Shown in pieces: positions 41,380 through 52,807 of a stretch of DNA of 64,000 bases (positions within the stretch are counted from its first letter, which is position 1; the number at the start of each line of letters is the position of its first letter). A program made the position numbers and the translations under genes. The notes beneath the pieces were generated by a model. The model was not told the DNA's origin. It made no database searches and was given only the letters and a program-made list of their open reading frames with translations. Location: assembly GCA_022316685.1 (NCBI GenBank), contig JAKJHU010001085.1, positions 1 through 64,000 of the forward strand. Reading direction: 5' to 3'. Source of the stretch: Progne subis subis. Taxonomy: Eukaryota; Chordata; Aves; Passeriformes; Hirundinidae.

Positions 41380-41397
41380 ATCCCAGATGAGTCCCCA
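41380..41397 (-). other. Primer binding site of the minus-strand ERV, left copy
   Basis: The minus strand reads tggggactcatctgggat, close to the tRNA-Pro primer site, a few bases after the LTR end. Confidence 0.6.
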
Positions 41398-41401
41398 GAA
41401 T

Positions 41402-41928
41402 TGTTCTGAATGAGGTCACGAAACTCTGATGTGGGAATTTGACCAATCATTTTATTAAAGAAAAATGGACTACCAGGAAGGAGGGGTTTGAGCGAGTCTC
41501 CCACCCTTTTGGACAAGCCAGATACAATGGATTTTGGGAATGTTACTCTCTCTCTTCTTCTTCCCCTCAGGGCTGTCAGTCCCCTTTTTATAGTCTCTGT
41601 CTCCTCAGGGATTGGTGGGGTTTGGATCCTCGCTGTGATTGGCTCCCTTTCTCGGGTTTGATTGGTCTTTAACGGGAGCCTTTCTGGACCAATCATTCTT
41701 TCCCGCCTTTGAACCATTGGTCAGTTGTCCACCAATCAAGGCTTGGAGTCGGGGTCCGTTCTGGAACTTTCTGTGGGGGAAAGAAAGATTCCCATCCCCT
41801 CTTTTCCTCTTTGTTTCTCTCCGGCATTAGTCCTTAGAAAGCATTGTCAACATTGTCAAGGTTCTAACAACTCTTCAAGTGCAACTGTTTACAATTCGCA
41901 CAAAGTTGCGAATATAAATGAAACTTAT
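41402..41928 (-). mobile_element. 5' LTR of a minus-strand ERV, left copy
   Basis: On the minus strand this LTR has CCAAT boxes (several ATTGG words at 41610-41740), a TATA box (actataaaaagg near 41593), an AATAAA near 41456 and an end in gaaca at 41402 before the primer site. Matches about 61330-61863. The start is uncertain because a solo LTR is inserted there. Confidence 0.8.
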
Positions 41929-42316
41929 TGTTACCCTGGTTTTTCTGAGTTTTTTATAGCCTTTTGAATTTTCATAAAATGGAGTCAGATCTTTTTAGTT
42001 ACTGTAGAATATTAGAAGCAGTTCTACCTTTTCCCCACATATGTAACATAAACAAATCCTTTGTTTTTCATTCTCTGTCCTTTGTTTTCATATTTCTAAC
42101 CTGAAAACAATTGTAACTGACAGATGGTTTAGCCACTTGGCTGAAAAATGAAAAACTCCAGAAGCCAATCTTCTGCTAGATCCACAAATGTATAAAAAGT
42201 AAGAAATAAACAAACAGGCTCTCTCTTCGCCTGGACTCAGCCTTGAGCCAGTACAGAGGAACCTCTGCCTGGAAAATCTCTCTCTCTGTGTGACTGCTTT
42301 TCGTGTCTCAGTGACA
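41929..42316 (+). mobile_element. Solo LTR with 6-bp target duplication
   Basis: 388 bases from TGTTACCC to GTGACA, flanked on both sides by the direct repeat acttat (41923-41928 and 42317-42322). It contains a TATA-like atgtataaaaag near 42188 and AATAAA near 42207. It is absent from the equivalent site at about 61863, so it inserted after the segmental duplication, or was lost from the other copy. Confidence 0.88.
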
Positions 42317-42322
42317 ACTTAT

Positions 42323-42802
42323 AGCATTCAAAGGTCTACCTTTAAGCGTTTGTAACACAGCCTGTACAAAACCGTGGGAACTACTTCAACCATGTACAGT
42401 TAGAAATTCAAATGAAACTTATAAGGTACGTGCTTCTATACTTATACTACTCAACAAAAAGTTCAACTTCCCATGTCTATAACACTCCCACTTTCATCCA
42501 GTGTGTTCCCAGTTCTCCCAGTTGCACCTTGCACAGCCCCAGTAACTCCCAGTATGAGCCCAGGATGATGGCAGACTCTCCCAGGCACTCACACTTGCTC
42601 TCATTTGCCCCCAGTGTGGTCCCAGTTCCTCCCAGCACATTCCCAGTGGCTCCCAGTGTGGTCCCAGTCACCACCTGCATGGTCTCAGGCGCTCCCAGTA
42701 AGCATATCCCAGTTGCCCTGAACATTCTCGTAGTCATTTCCAGGCACTCCCAGTTACCTCAGCAAGGTTCAGTTGCCCCCAGTTTGATCCCAGTCACTGC
42801 CA
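42323..42802. repeat. CCCAGT-rich degenerate minisatellite, left copy
   Basis: After about 150 bases of AT-rich DNA, 42480-42802 is a loose array built on (T/C)TCCCAGT words at roughly 10-base or multiple-of-10 spacing. It partly matches 62018-62380. No gene is seen. Confidence 0.7.
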
Positions 42803-43480
42803 GTGTTATAAAGAAATACTATTCAAATAATCTATGTTTTAGTTACTTAATTGTTAAGTAATTCCATTAAGATTGTTAATGCTATTTCTGTATAAAGAAT
42901 TTGCCTTATTCCTGTTTTAATACTGATTTATCACCTTATTTACTTGTTTGTTAATTAAGAATTCACCTTATTACCTGTATCTCTGCTCCCATTCGCCGGC
43001 TAGTGTCTGAATATGCAAATAAAAAGAACACTGGAATTCTGGGAACAACTCAAGAACAAGAGACTCTAAAAAGCAGGGAACCAAAGTAAAATCCAGGACT
43101 GTAGTCGCATTTTAGACTAGTGCAAGAAGTACGGGGGTCCGCCGAAGCAGCTTTATTTAGTGGCCGTGACCTGAGAAGGAGTCCCCCATCGCTGGATGAC
43201 CCCTGATCAGCGACGCGAAACGGACTCCCCGGCAAGGGAAAAAGCCCGTGAGGGGGGGTGGGAGTCCCCAGCTTTGCTGTGAAGCGAAGCTGTGTGTACC
43301 TCCTCCTCCGCGTTGCCAAGGGAGCAGGCAAGCTCTCCCCCAAGGCCAAGCTTGATAATAAAGAAACATTCAAACCCAGCATGTCTCTGACTCTCTTTTT
43401 CTTCCAGAACATAACTACGAGTGTTTAGTGTAATAAACTGGCTTTGCTTGCGCAGCACAGTGTGTCCTCTCAATTCCTGC
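42803..43480 (+). mobile_element. Probable LTR/ERV fragment
   Basis: Begins TGTTATAAAG just where homology with the right unit ends. It is AT-rich for 200 bases, then GC-rich, with AATAAA words near 43018, 43353 and 43431. Composition and signals suggest an LTR with adjacent leader, but boundaries and family are not clear. A 120-codon minus-strand open frame has no recognisable domain. Confidence 0.4.
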
Positions 43481-43484
43481 AGTC

Positions 43485-43870
43485 CCTGAGATGATTTTGG
43501 GAGGGGTCAGGTGTCCCCCCCAGCCCCACTGTCACTCTGCCCCCGCCCGCCTGCTCCCAGTGTTCCCAAAAAAGCTTCCCAGTTCACGCCGGTGCCGTTT
43601 ATTGGGAGGGTCTTGGGGGCACCCGCGGGGAGCCGGGATTGGGCGGGGAGACGAGTCCGGGAGGGGAACGCTGGGCACTGCGGGTCTGCCCGGCAACTGG
43701 TGAGTCATCACATCTGCCAGCTCTGATTGGCTGAACCCTGTTCAACGCCTTTTCTGATTGGCTGAGGAGAGGCCCGGGAGTGGAGAGAAGGACCGAGAGA
43801 GATCCCGCCCTGAGCGCCAGCGCTGGCACAGACCCGGCCTGGGCACAGGGAGGGAATTTATTACCAACCA
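43485..43870 (+). pseudogene. MHC class II fragment: 3' UTR plus X-Y promoter, no exons
   Basis: Bases 43485-43612 are the reverse complement of the class II B 3' UTR region at 37440-37560. A class II X-Y module (43689-43735, plus strand) follows. From about 43760 the sequence matches zinc-finger 3' flank. No coding exon remains. The layout looks like the end of one class II gene followed by the promoter of the next, with the next gene deleted. Confidence 0.65.
43689..43735 (+). promoter_or_regulatory. MHC class II X-X2-Y promoter module, orphan
   Basis: CCCGGCAACTGGTG, AGTCATC, 13 bases, CTGATTGGCTGAA. A second CTGATTGGCTGA lies about 30 bases downstream. Spacing matches the modules at 38734 and 58669, and the Y box here is the better-preserved consensus. 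Confidence 0.8.
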
Positions 43871-44280
43871 CAGCGCACCAGGAGAGGGAGAGAAAACAAT
43901 TCGGACCAGGAACAACAATTGGCACTAGAAAAACAATACTTTAATAACAGAAAGAAGAAAATAGGGACGATGCCCAAAAACTGTGCACAGTACCCGGGAG
44001 AACTCCGTGGGGGTAACCCAGGGAAGACCCAGAACTGAGGAAAACATGACAAAATATAGGGTAGGTCTGAGGGCAAGGGTCCAGTCAGACACTCACACTG
44101 GGAAGATAACCATATCTGTACAAGATAACTGACCAATCATAAAAACATAAACAGAAAAACTTCATTAACATGTAAATTCCCAAGAACCTTTACTACTTGC
44201 CATCACTAGTAAGGGGTTTTCCCTCAGCCTTAAGTTTAGAGTTGTTTCAGCTTGGCCAACTCCCACACGACAAGAAAAGA
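43871..44280. other. AT-rich insertion in zinc-finger 3' flank
   Basis: About 400 bases without counterpart in the other zinc-finger units, between two halves of the 3' flank. It is AT-rich with no clear LTR ends and is not recognised. Confidence 0.35.
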
Positions 44281-44453
44281 AATCTCCTCAACACCTTCCC
44301 CCCACACAAAGGAGATCACCAGGAGCACGGATCAGCAGGGCTCTGCCCAACGGGGGTCACTGGGGATCATCCAAGGCCGATCCTCCCACGGGGGATGGAG
44401 CTGGAGCAGTGCACGAAGCTCTTCCCGCTCTCGGGGCACTCGCAGCACTTCCC

Positions 44454-45685
44454 TTAGCGGTGCCTCCGTTGGTGTTTACTCAAGATAGAACTGTTTGAGA
44501 AGCTCTTCCCACACTCAGGACACTCGTAGGGCCTCTCCCCGGTGTGGATGCGCCGGTGGACAGTGAGTACAGAGTTGTACTTGAAGCCCTTCCCACAGTC
44601 GGGGCAGCGGAAGGGCCTCTCCTCTGTGTGAATCCGCTGATGTAGGAGGAGACTGGAGCTGACCCGAAACCTCTTCCCACACTCAGGACACTCGTAGGGC
44701 CTCTCCCCAGTGTGGATGAGCTGGTGATATTTCAGGCTGGAGCTCCATCCAAAGCTCTTCCCGCATTCCAAGCAGGTGTAGAGCCCTTCCCCAGTGTGGA
44801 TCACCTGGTGCTGGATCAGCCTGGAGCTGTTTCTGAAGCTCTTCCCACATTCCCCACACTCGTAGGGCTTTTCCCCAGTGTGGATCCTCTGGTGTTCCCT
44901 CAGATGGAATCTCTTGCTGAAGCTCTTCCCACATTCGCCACACTCGTAGGGCTTTTCCCCAGTGTGGATCCTCTGGTGTTTCCTCAGGTGGGAGCTACAC
45001 CTGAAGCTGTTCCCACACTCCCCACACTCAAAGGGCTGTTCCCCTGTGTGGATGCTCTTGTGCTGAATCAGACTGGAGCTCTGGCTGAAGCTCATCCCAC
45101 ATTCCCCACACTCAAAGGGCCGATCCCCAGTGTGGATCACCTGGTGCTGGATCAGATTGGAGCTCCAGCTGAAACCCTGCCCACATTCCAAGCACTTGTG
45201 GGGCTTCTCCCCTCCAGGAGGCTTCTCCACCAGCTCGGAGCTCTGGCTGGATCTCCGGCCGCCCTCCTGGCACAGGGGGGGTCTTTGCTCCTCGCAGCTC
45301 CCTGCGATGGGTTTGCAGCCCCTCCTCGTGCGGCATCTCCGGGGCTTTTCCTCCTCCTCCATCCGGCCACTCCTTGGGAATGAAAAATCCTGGTTTGGGG
45401 AGAAAACAAGAGGAGAGTGCCTTAGGCTGGGGGTTCTTCCTTGCACAAGTTCATCTCAGGAAGTCATTGGCAATGTAAGAATTGCCACATTGGTCGGTAA
45501 GAACCTCCAAATAAAGATTCATCCCAAAAGTCCTCCAAACATCAAGACTCAGCCAAAACGTCTTCTAAAAGATTCATCCCCTTGTAAAAACCCAAAGCAT
45601 CAACATTTAGCTCAATCAAGCTCAGAAACACCAAGATTCACTCCCATCAAAATCATAGATTCCCCTCCCCGGTCACCTGCTGCAT
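44454..45685 (-). CDS. C2H2 zinc-finger protein gene 2 (two exons)
   Basis: Predicted nuclear DNA-binding protein of about 314 residues on the minus strand. The first coding exon is ATG CAG CAG (45685-45677) with a GT donor. The acceptor ccccaaaccag ends at 45390, and the main exon is 45389-44454. After the same short N-terminus ([10 protein letters not shown]) it has nine C2H2 fingers, all with complete Cys2His2 sets including the last ([19 protein letters not shown]), which is degenerate in genes 1 and 3. Two more fingers are present than in those genes (for example [19 protein letters not shown] and [19 protein letters not shown]). Linkers are TGEKP/TGERP-like with TGDRP, TGEQP and TEERP variants. 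It stands head to head with the 5' LTR of provirus copy C. No KRAB domain. Fully open. Confidence 0.88.
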
Positions 45686-46209
45686 GTGGGGAGGGAAACA
45701 CTCCTGGGGCTGGGGGGAGGCTGCAGATACAGGGAGGGCTGGAACCTTGTGCTGCCTCCTCTTCCTGCTCCTCACACTCCTGTGTCCCTACTCTTCCTCA
45801 CACTCCTCTTCCTCCCACTATTCCTCTTTCTCCTGCACAATCCCACCTTCTCCTCCCACGTGCACCAACATTTTGTTCCTCAACCCTGCTTCTCCTTCCC
45901 TTCTCCTCCTGCCCCAGGCCCAGCACCCACTGCCGGCTCCCTCTTCCCCCCAAACCCACAGCATCCCACCGCAGGGGCAGCGATGGAGCTGGGGCAGGTC
46001 GGGCTGGGGCAGCGCTGGGCTCTCGGCCGCTCCCGCCCGCACTCGGTCCCCGCTGCAGCCGCTCCCGCCAGGACAGCGCGGGGGGGCCCGGCCTTGGCGC
46101 TCCCCCCTCCCACCTCCCCAAATTCCCCTCACGGCGGTGCCCCATGCTCTAGGGGGAATGTCCCGCAAACGGGGCACCCCCAGGAAAGGAAGAAGAGCAA
46201 AGGGTCTTT
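45686..46209 (-). promoter_or_regulatory. CpG-rich promoter and 5' UTR of zinc-finger gene 2
   Basis: Inverted counterpart of 23041-23546, GC- and CpG-rich between about 45960 and 46140, lying between gene 2 and the LTR. No TATA box. Long open frames on both strands here are compositional. Confidence 0.55.
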
Positions 46210-46675
46210 ACAAACACACGCTGTCAAGCTGCTTGGGGATAGGGCCAGGCACTTGGACATAAGGAAGGCACAGAAGAAGCCATCAGCTCCAGAAAATGTT
46301 ATGAACTGACCACACAGACTGCTGCTCAGCCAAGGGCCTAATAAATTCATGAACTTCGAGAAGAAAAACAAAGACTTCACAGAGCTGTGAATATTGTTAC
46401 CTGAGCAGAAGTGGGGTGCATAATAAGAAGGGTATGTAGTAGGGGGATTGGGAAGTCTGTACCCCTCAAATACTTCTGCCAGTGCTAAAAGGGAGAGAGG
46501 GATGTGGCCGAGAAAATTAGCATGAAAAAGACAAAAACAACAACAACAATTGGAGAGGCCCCATGGGAAATGTCCCATGGCCTCTCCATTTTTTTATGAA
46601 TGGAAATTACTTTTACAGGACTCCTCTGTCTTCTTTGTGGACACAAACCTCTGGTGATGTCAAGTTTCCCACACA
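46210..46675 (+). mobile_element. 5' LTR of provirus copy C
   Basis: Ends CACACA at 46675 before the primer site. Conventional TG start is at 46297, but about 75 bases upstream also resemble the sequence upstream of the 3' LTR start, so the true start may be near 46210. The AATAAA-type signal near 46596 is changed to atgaatgg. Much closer to the 5' LTRs of copies A and B than to its own 3' LTR. Confidence 0.75.
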
Positions 46676-46677
46676 CC

Positions 46678-46695
46678 TTGGGGCTCCTCTGGAAT
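46678..46695 (+). other. Primer binding site, tRNA-Pro-like, copy C
   Basis: ttggggctcctctggaat two bases after the LTR end, identical to copies A and B. Confidence 0.65.
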
Positions 46696-47762
46696 TCCTT
46701 CCACCGTCTGGGACAGCGGGCAGTGAGTGGAGCTGAAGGTGCCTCACCCAGTTTGGGTGATGGGCTCCCTTGGGTGGCGGCGGCACCGGGGATTGATTGG
46801 GTACCCGAGAGTGTCCAGGAGACAGACGAGTGACAGATCAGGGGGGCTGAGAAGAGTCACCAGGGAGAGAGCACTGAAAATCTCATCAGTGAGGACACTG
46901 GCATCATCAGGGAGCAAACGTGGCAGGGAACACAAGCAGGGTGGAAAAGGGAAAGCCAGGAGAGCGTCCTGGCCAAAGGGATGATGATCCCAAAATATCT
47001 CTGAAGGGTCCCTTGGGAGAATGTTGAGGCAGTTTGCACATTCTCCCAGAGGTAATTGAAGGACATGGACACCCAGAGGGGCAATAAGGGAAGTTGAGAA
47101 GGGATTCAGACAACCGGGCATGGATGGTGTTGGTGTGCTGGGAAGGGTTAGGTTGAAGGCGAGTGTGCAGGAATATGGTTAAGGCAAGAAGCAGCAGGAG
47201 GAATCTCTGTGGTAGGAAGAAGGAGGATGGAAAAGAGGAGGAAGAGAAAAATACTGAGGACTGGGATGTTTTTCATCAGGGTCTTATCTTCTAAATTTCC
47301 CAGCTGAGCCAGATCCTTTGTATCCCCGGTTTCCAGGACAGGGAAACAAGGAGGTCAGGATTTCAGGGCGTTTCTCTGTGCTGGGGAGCAGCAGGAGCGG
47401 GCGCAGAGGTGCGGCACCGGGAGCACGGGCTGGGGGCCTGTGGGGAGCTGCGGGGCCGGGCCGGGGCTGTGGGGCAGCCGGGGCTCAGCGCCGGGCGCTG
47501 CCTGACCCCACCACCCCCGGGCAGGGCCGGCAGTGGCCCCCGGCCCCCAGGAGGCTGCGGGACGCCCCGGCCGCTGCCCGGCCCCGTGGAGCTGCCGGCC
47601 CTGCCCGCCGGGGGAGCCGCCTTTGGACACTGCGGCAGGACAGGCACCGCCTCTGGCATACGGGCTGGGGAGGGCAGGGCGAGCACAAGGACCAGGAGCA
47701 GGAAGGAACACCTGGGAAATGGGGGTTATTCATGCAAGGATCAAGATCATCTTTGAAGGATT
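46696..47762 (+). mobile_element. Leader and GC-rich gag region, provirus copy C
   Basis: Same content as 222-1288, including the CpG-rich block at about 47370-47690. No recognised protein domain. Confidence 0.55.
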
Positions 47763-48110
47763 TTGTTTGGGTCACTGCAGAAAGGAATGCCCTTGCACAG
47801 AGCTCAGCAGCTGTCACAGGATGAGCACCCACAGGCACTCAGGGGGCTGCAGCAGTGGCACAAGAAGCCCCTGCAGCAGTTGGTCACAAAGGCACAGCAG
47901 GTGAACGCAAGAAGGGGTGAGGAAAAGGCCAAGGTGAAGGCAAAGGCCATGGCAGAGTTTCTGCAGCCCCTGAGGGATGAACCCCAGGGCCCAAGGGGGC
48001 CCCAGCACCCAGGGGACGGGCTCGGCCACAAGCACCTGGCAGAGGCATTGCCATTGCTAGTTCTGGGGTACCTTTGTGTCAAATGTCTGACAAGACCAAT
48101 GCTGAAGTGA
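47763..48110 (+). pseudogene. gag C-terminal remnant, provirus copy C
   Basis: 115 open codons almost identical to 1289-1636, with the Lys/Ala-rich linker and the same downstream replacement as copy A. This places copies A and C closer to each other than to copy B over this segment. Confidence 0.5.
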
Positions 48111-48279
48111 ACCCAGAAGTGTGGGCAGCCCCAGGGAAATAGGGAAAATCAGACACCCAGCCTCTCCAAATTACTCTCAAGCAGCCAGGACAAGCGGTGT
48201 CTAAAAGCAATACCCTATTCCAAGGGAGAGAAGGAAGGGCTCACAGCCTGGCATTGAGCCCCTCTGAAAGGCAGGGCTT

Positions 48280-49240
48280 TTGGAGCCTGGCATCTCTCCC
48301 TGGAATGCTCCAGTGCTGCCAATCAAGAACCCAGATGCAATCTATAGAATGCTGCAGGACCTAAGAAGAAGAAATGAGATTATTAAACCGAGGCACCCCA
48401 CAGTCTCAGATCCTTACACCATCTGCAACCAGGTTCCCTCCTCACAGTGCTACCATTCAGCACTTGATGGAAAAGATGCTTTCTGGGGATGCCCACTTAC
48501 ACAGGATGCTGAACAGGAGTTGGCCTTTGACTGGGAACAAGGGTTAGAAGGGAAAATGGGATAGACATGGACGGTCCTTTTGTAGCGAGGGACAGAAGCA
48601 CCAGCCTTATTCGGGCCAGCCTTGCAGAAAATATCCAAAGAATTCACCTCAGCCCCAGGAACTGAGTTAATGCAGGATGTGGATTAGTTGCTTCAATCAG
48701 GAGGACAATTAGAGGTGGTAGAAGCAGCCTCTGTCAAATGGCTCCATTTTCAGGCTAAAAAGCATCTTGGAGTATTTAAAAAATATAGAGAAAATGGTGG
48801 AGAAAAAGGTTAAATACATGGGACATATTTTGACTGAAAGTTTGTTGTGTATTGAACCAGAAAGGGTCCAAGGTATCTCAGAAGTAACATCACTCAGGAC
48901 TAAAAAGGAGCTGAGACAATTCTCAGGATTAATAGGAAATTGCAGTACCTGGATTGAGGATTCTCTGTTCTAGCCAGAACATTGTATGACTTTCTAACCC
49001 CAGACAGCCTCAATGTTATGGTATGGACATGAGAAAGAGAAATAAACTTGAGAAACTGATTGCTGCCCCAGCCATGGCTCTTCCAGACTCAGAAAAAGAA
49101 TTGGAATTGTATGTGAATGTTAAACAGGGCCATGCCAAAGCAATCCTTGTGCTACAATATTTAACCCACTGGCCACAGTGGCCCCCTCATTGTCTGCACA
49201 ATTGTGCAGCCACAGCTCTAAGGGGACCTGAGGCCTGAAC
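48280..49240 (+). pseudogene. Reverse transcriptase remnant, provirus copy C
   Basis: Bases 48280-48564 encode fingers/palm entry (GISPWNAPVLPIKNPDA, DGKDAFWGCPL) in one 94-codon frame. After about 100 bases, thumb and connection pieces follow at 48767-48973 (YMGHILTESLLCIEPERV, LRQFSGLIGNC) and 49023-49238. The YxDD-containing palm is missing. Gammaretroviral type. Confidence 0.8.
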
Positions 49241-49342
49241 ACTGACAGCACAAGGAGCTCCTGTTGTTCAAGTCTGGCATCAAGTTCAAGCTTTGATAAC
49301 CAAAAGAGCCGTGCTCCGTTATTACAGTATGAAACTTGTTCA

Positions 49343-49600
49343 GTGGCACAGGAGGATGCAGAATTGAGGACAGGGGAAGGGTTTAACCCAGCCTCCTGTT
49401 TCAACAGCCTGGACAGGGGCTGGCAAGAAACCCAGGACTGCATTCAAGTGACAGAGCTCCAGACCCAGCCTAGGAGAGATTTAGGAGACATTCCCGGGCC
49501 TGAGGGAGAAAATCTGGTTATGGATGGGTCTTCAAGGCCAGGAGAAGGGAAAAGAGTTACAAGACAGGCTGTTATTTAGGAAAGGGAATTAGACAAAGCT
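49343..49600 (+). pseudogene. RNase H remnant, provirus copy C
   Basis: 78 open codons (49343-49579) with FNPASCFN and the first catalytic strand LVMDGSSRPGEGKR, as in copy B. The rest of RNase H is deleted or decayed: about 49600-49830 shows no clear coding. Confidence 0.8.
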
Positions 49601-49849
49601 CAGGATACCGCCCACACGGTCAGCTCAACCGGCAGAGCTGTGTGTGCTTGTGAGAGCCTGGCACTGAAATGCCCTGAGCAGGAAGGCTCAAATCTCTTCT
49701 GCTAACACCATGTCACCTAACAGGGTGCCAAAAGCAATTCTGACTTCTTCAGTAATCACTGCATCACTTAGTAAGGTATTTCTAAAATAAATCATTCCAA
49801 GATAAGGGACTGGGGAAGCAATAGACTCAGATGGGAAACTCATTTTCCA

Positions 49850-50480
49850 GGAAAGATCCTTCAGGGGGTTATGGCAGCTTTAGGAATACAATGGGACCTC
49901 CACAACCCCTGGCAACCCCAGAGCTCAGGTCAGGTAGAAAGAATGAACGGGGAAATGAAGAAAAACCTTTGGAAACTGGTGATAGAAACCAAGACACCAT
50001 GGGTATGGCTTTAGCCATTGGTTTTTGCAAGAACAAGAGCCAGATCCAGGGCAGATATGCAATTATCTCCCCAGTAACTGAGCTTTGGAATTCCTTACCT
50101 TGCTAATTCTCCACCAAGTCGGGTAGTGGACATAAGGGATGTGTATTTAAAGCAGTCTGTGGCCAGAATCCTGTCTCTGCTGAAATCTCTCCCACAGGAA
50201 GCTCGGCTGGCACAGACCCTGCCTTGGCACTTTGCTCTTCACAACATCCAACCAGGACATCGGGTCCTGCCCAAGGACTGGGAAGAAGCAGCACTGGGGG
50301 CCAAGTGGCGTGGCCCATTCCAAGTGTCCCTGAGCACAGAAACAGCCCCAGCACAGCTCAACACGGGGGGACCCCTCACCCTCGGCTCAAGGTCTCGGAA
50401 GCCCCGGAGATTTGGACGTCCTGGCTGCAGGAGGAGGATGGGAGGCCACGACTGAGCCTGCACTGAAGGCAAGGCAGCAG
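49850..50480 (+). pseudogene. Integrase remnant, provirus copy C
   Basis: Encodes the end of the catalytic core (ALGIQWDLHNPWQPQSSGQV with VERMNGE) and, after a frame change near 49990-50110, the C-terminal domain in a 109-codon frame from 50126 (HRVLPKDWEEAALGAKWRGP). It is more broken than copy B, where the same region is one open frame. Confidence 0.82.
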
Positions 50481-52660
50481 CAGCCAGGGCTCCACAGCAG
50501 GGGAAGCCCCTGTGCCTGCCCACACATCCTCTGCTGCAATAGTCTGCCTGGGCACCCTCCTTTGGCATCTCCAGCCACTGCGGGCCAATCCTTGCTGCCA
50601 CTGCTGCAGCTTCAGGGCTTTCTGTGCCTGCACTCGCCACAGCTGCTGGGGAACACAACGGGACAATTCCACTCTGGGGCTCAAGCACACTCACACACTG
50701 GGCTGGCTGCCATTAAACTGCTGGAAAATATTCCAACTTTAAAATTATTTCTTATTTTATTTCTCTACTCAGGTTTGATTTGCCTTTGCCCTGGGAAAAG
50801 GAATTTTAAAGGTTTCATTTTAAGGGATGTTACACCACTCTACAGAGATGAGTTTCACATCTCAACAGACTTTTGGGAAGAGCACAAAAGATACCCACAA
50901 AGAACGACCATCAGCTAAACATCAAAGCCCATCAGCAAACAGCAAAGAACATCTGCCCCAGACCCTGCCCCTGGAATAGTTGGAGACACCTGGTCTGGAA
51001 AAGGCTGATAAGGAAATCCAGGAGTGCAGACCTAATTAACATCACAGGCAAAGAAATCCACTTCCAACAGGAAACCAAATACTATGAACTTCACAACTAG
51101 GAAGCAATGAACATTAAACAAATAACATGAAAACAATGTATTTCTATGGTTTCAGGCTGTTTAAAGTTAAGAAAAATCTAGTAAAACTCACGTGCTGTGG
51201 AATGATTTTCTCTTCACACCCGGGCTATGTGTGGATGAAATGATTTCTGTTGCACACCATGGCCAGAATCAAGTAATGCCTTGACTCTTAAACACAAAAG
51301 ATATTTTTGGAGTTTTTGCGTTTTTCCCAGAGTTTCATTGAAAAGATTACACCATTAGAATAAATTTTTCGTAATAATTTGGTTTTTATATTGTCAGTTA
51401 GGTTTGGGCCAGGGGTGGGAGAATAAATTTTCAGTCGTCGGAAAAGAAGTAGAAAAAACTTGATTGCTTTGGAATGTTTTTGTGTATGTTTGTGTGTGGC
51501 TCTTAGTGATGGCAAAAATTTTGGTATGAGTTTCTTGATGTTCATCCTCAGGTTCCACTTTGGAAAACCAGACAAGATTTAAAGGTGACACTTTAATATA
51601 TAAACTGTCATTAAAATATATTAAAAAAAATAATAATAAAGGCAGACTATGGGGGTACTTCATGTGAGTCATTTAAGGCTGCTCTGGAAGAGAAGCTTGG
51701 CTCCAGGCAGCCAGGAGAGGAGTTTAGAAATGCAAATTAACACTGCTGGGGAAAAGTGCGGACAATGCCTCTTCTTGCCTGGGGCAGGAATTGGGCTGAT
51801 TCCCTCTGCCCCTCAGCCCAAGCTCTGCCTGCTTGCACAGATGGAATTGGCACAGCCAAAGGCAGAGCCCACACTCACGATATCTGACTCTGCAACAGAA
51901 ACTGGGGCAGCTGCAAAGGAAAACAGCAAATGGAGAATGCTGTGAAAACTTCACTAAAAGAACTGGCGGGGAATCATCCCTCTCCCCACTCCAACATGTG
52001 CTGTCACTGTCTAGGTCACACAGGGAGCATGAGAGCACTGGGGTGTTCTTGCTACCACAGGTTCAGAGAAATCAGTTGGGAATCCAAGGATGTAATGATT
52101 TAATTAGGGAAAAGAGATCAATTGATGCAGCCCAGGCTGGAGGGAGCAACCAAAAATGGGGAAAAGATGAACGGCCACCAGAACAAATCCTACAACACCA
52201 TGGAGCAGCACCTGGGAACCCTAATGAATTCATATCAGGGTCCAGAGAACCCATTTATCATTTCAATGGCATAATTGGATTACAAGATGTCCTCAAAATA
52301 ATAACCAACCAGACAGATCCAGCTCCTGAGTCTGGCCGATCAATCCACTCAAATGAAGAACGAGACATTTCACCATGGGATGAGATCAGATTATATATTA
52401 GCAGAAGGAGGAGCACAGTGTGGAAAATTAAATGACTCAGGATCCTGTTGGCAAATTGATGACAACCAAAAAGTGGTGAAACAGGTAACAAAGGAAATAA
52501 AAAAGCAGCTCATGTATTGGTCCAAATGTGGAAAGGATGGGAAAGGGACACAGGTTCGTGGTTCCCTGGCACACCATGGGTTAAACGAATGCTCTTTCTC
52601 CTCTGCTGTGCTACAGCAACTCTCATCTTTTGACCATGCACAGACACCTTGCTGAGTGCA
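50481..52660 (+). pseudogene. env remnant, provirus copy C
   Basis: N-terminal env pieces lie at about 50740-51100 (VTPLYRDEFHISTDF, then ITGKEIHFQQETKYYELHN). An AT-rich stretch of about 500 bases without clear coding follows (51110-51640), then the surface/TM part to 52650. Bases 52353-52655 encode the diagnostic TM stretch in one frame (YILAEGGAQCGKLNDSGSCW, QIDDNQKVVKQVTKEIKKQL). The membrane anchor is near 52575-52640. Gammaretrovirus-type Env, with many stops. Confidence 0.75.
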
Positions 52661-52807
52661 GCTCATTCAGCACGGGAGCAAGGGGATGCAGCTGGCAGCC
52701 AGGCCTCCTGAGCCACAAACGGCTCCAAAAGGACAGGGAAGGAGGTCACAGAGAAGAATCCCAAATCCAAACAGGAACCAGGAAGAAAAAACAGAGTCAA
52801 ACAGTGA

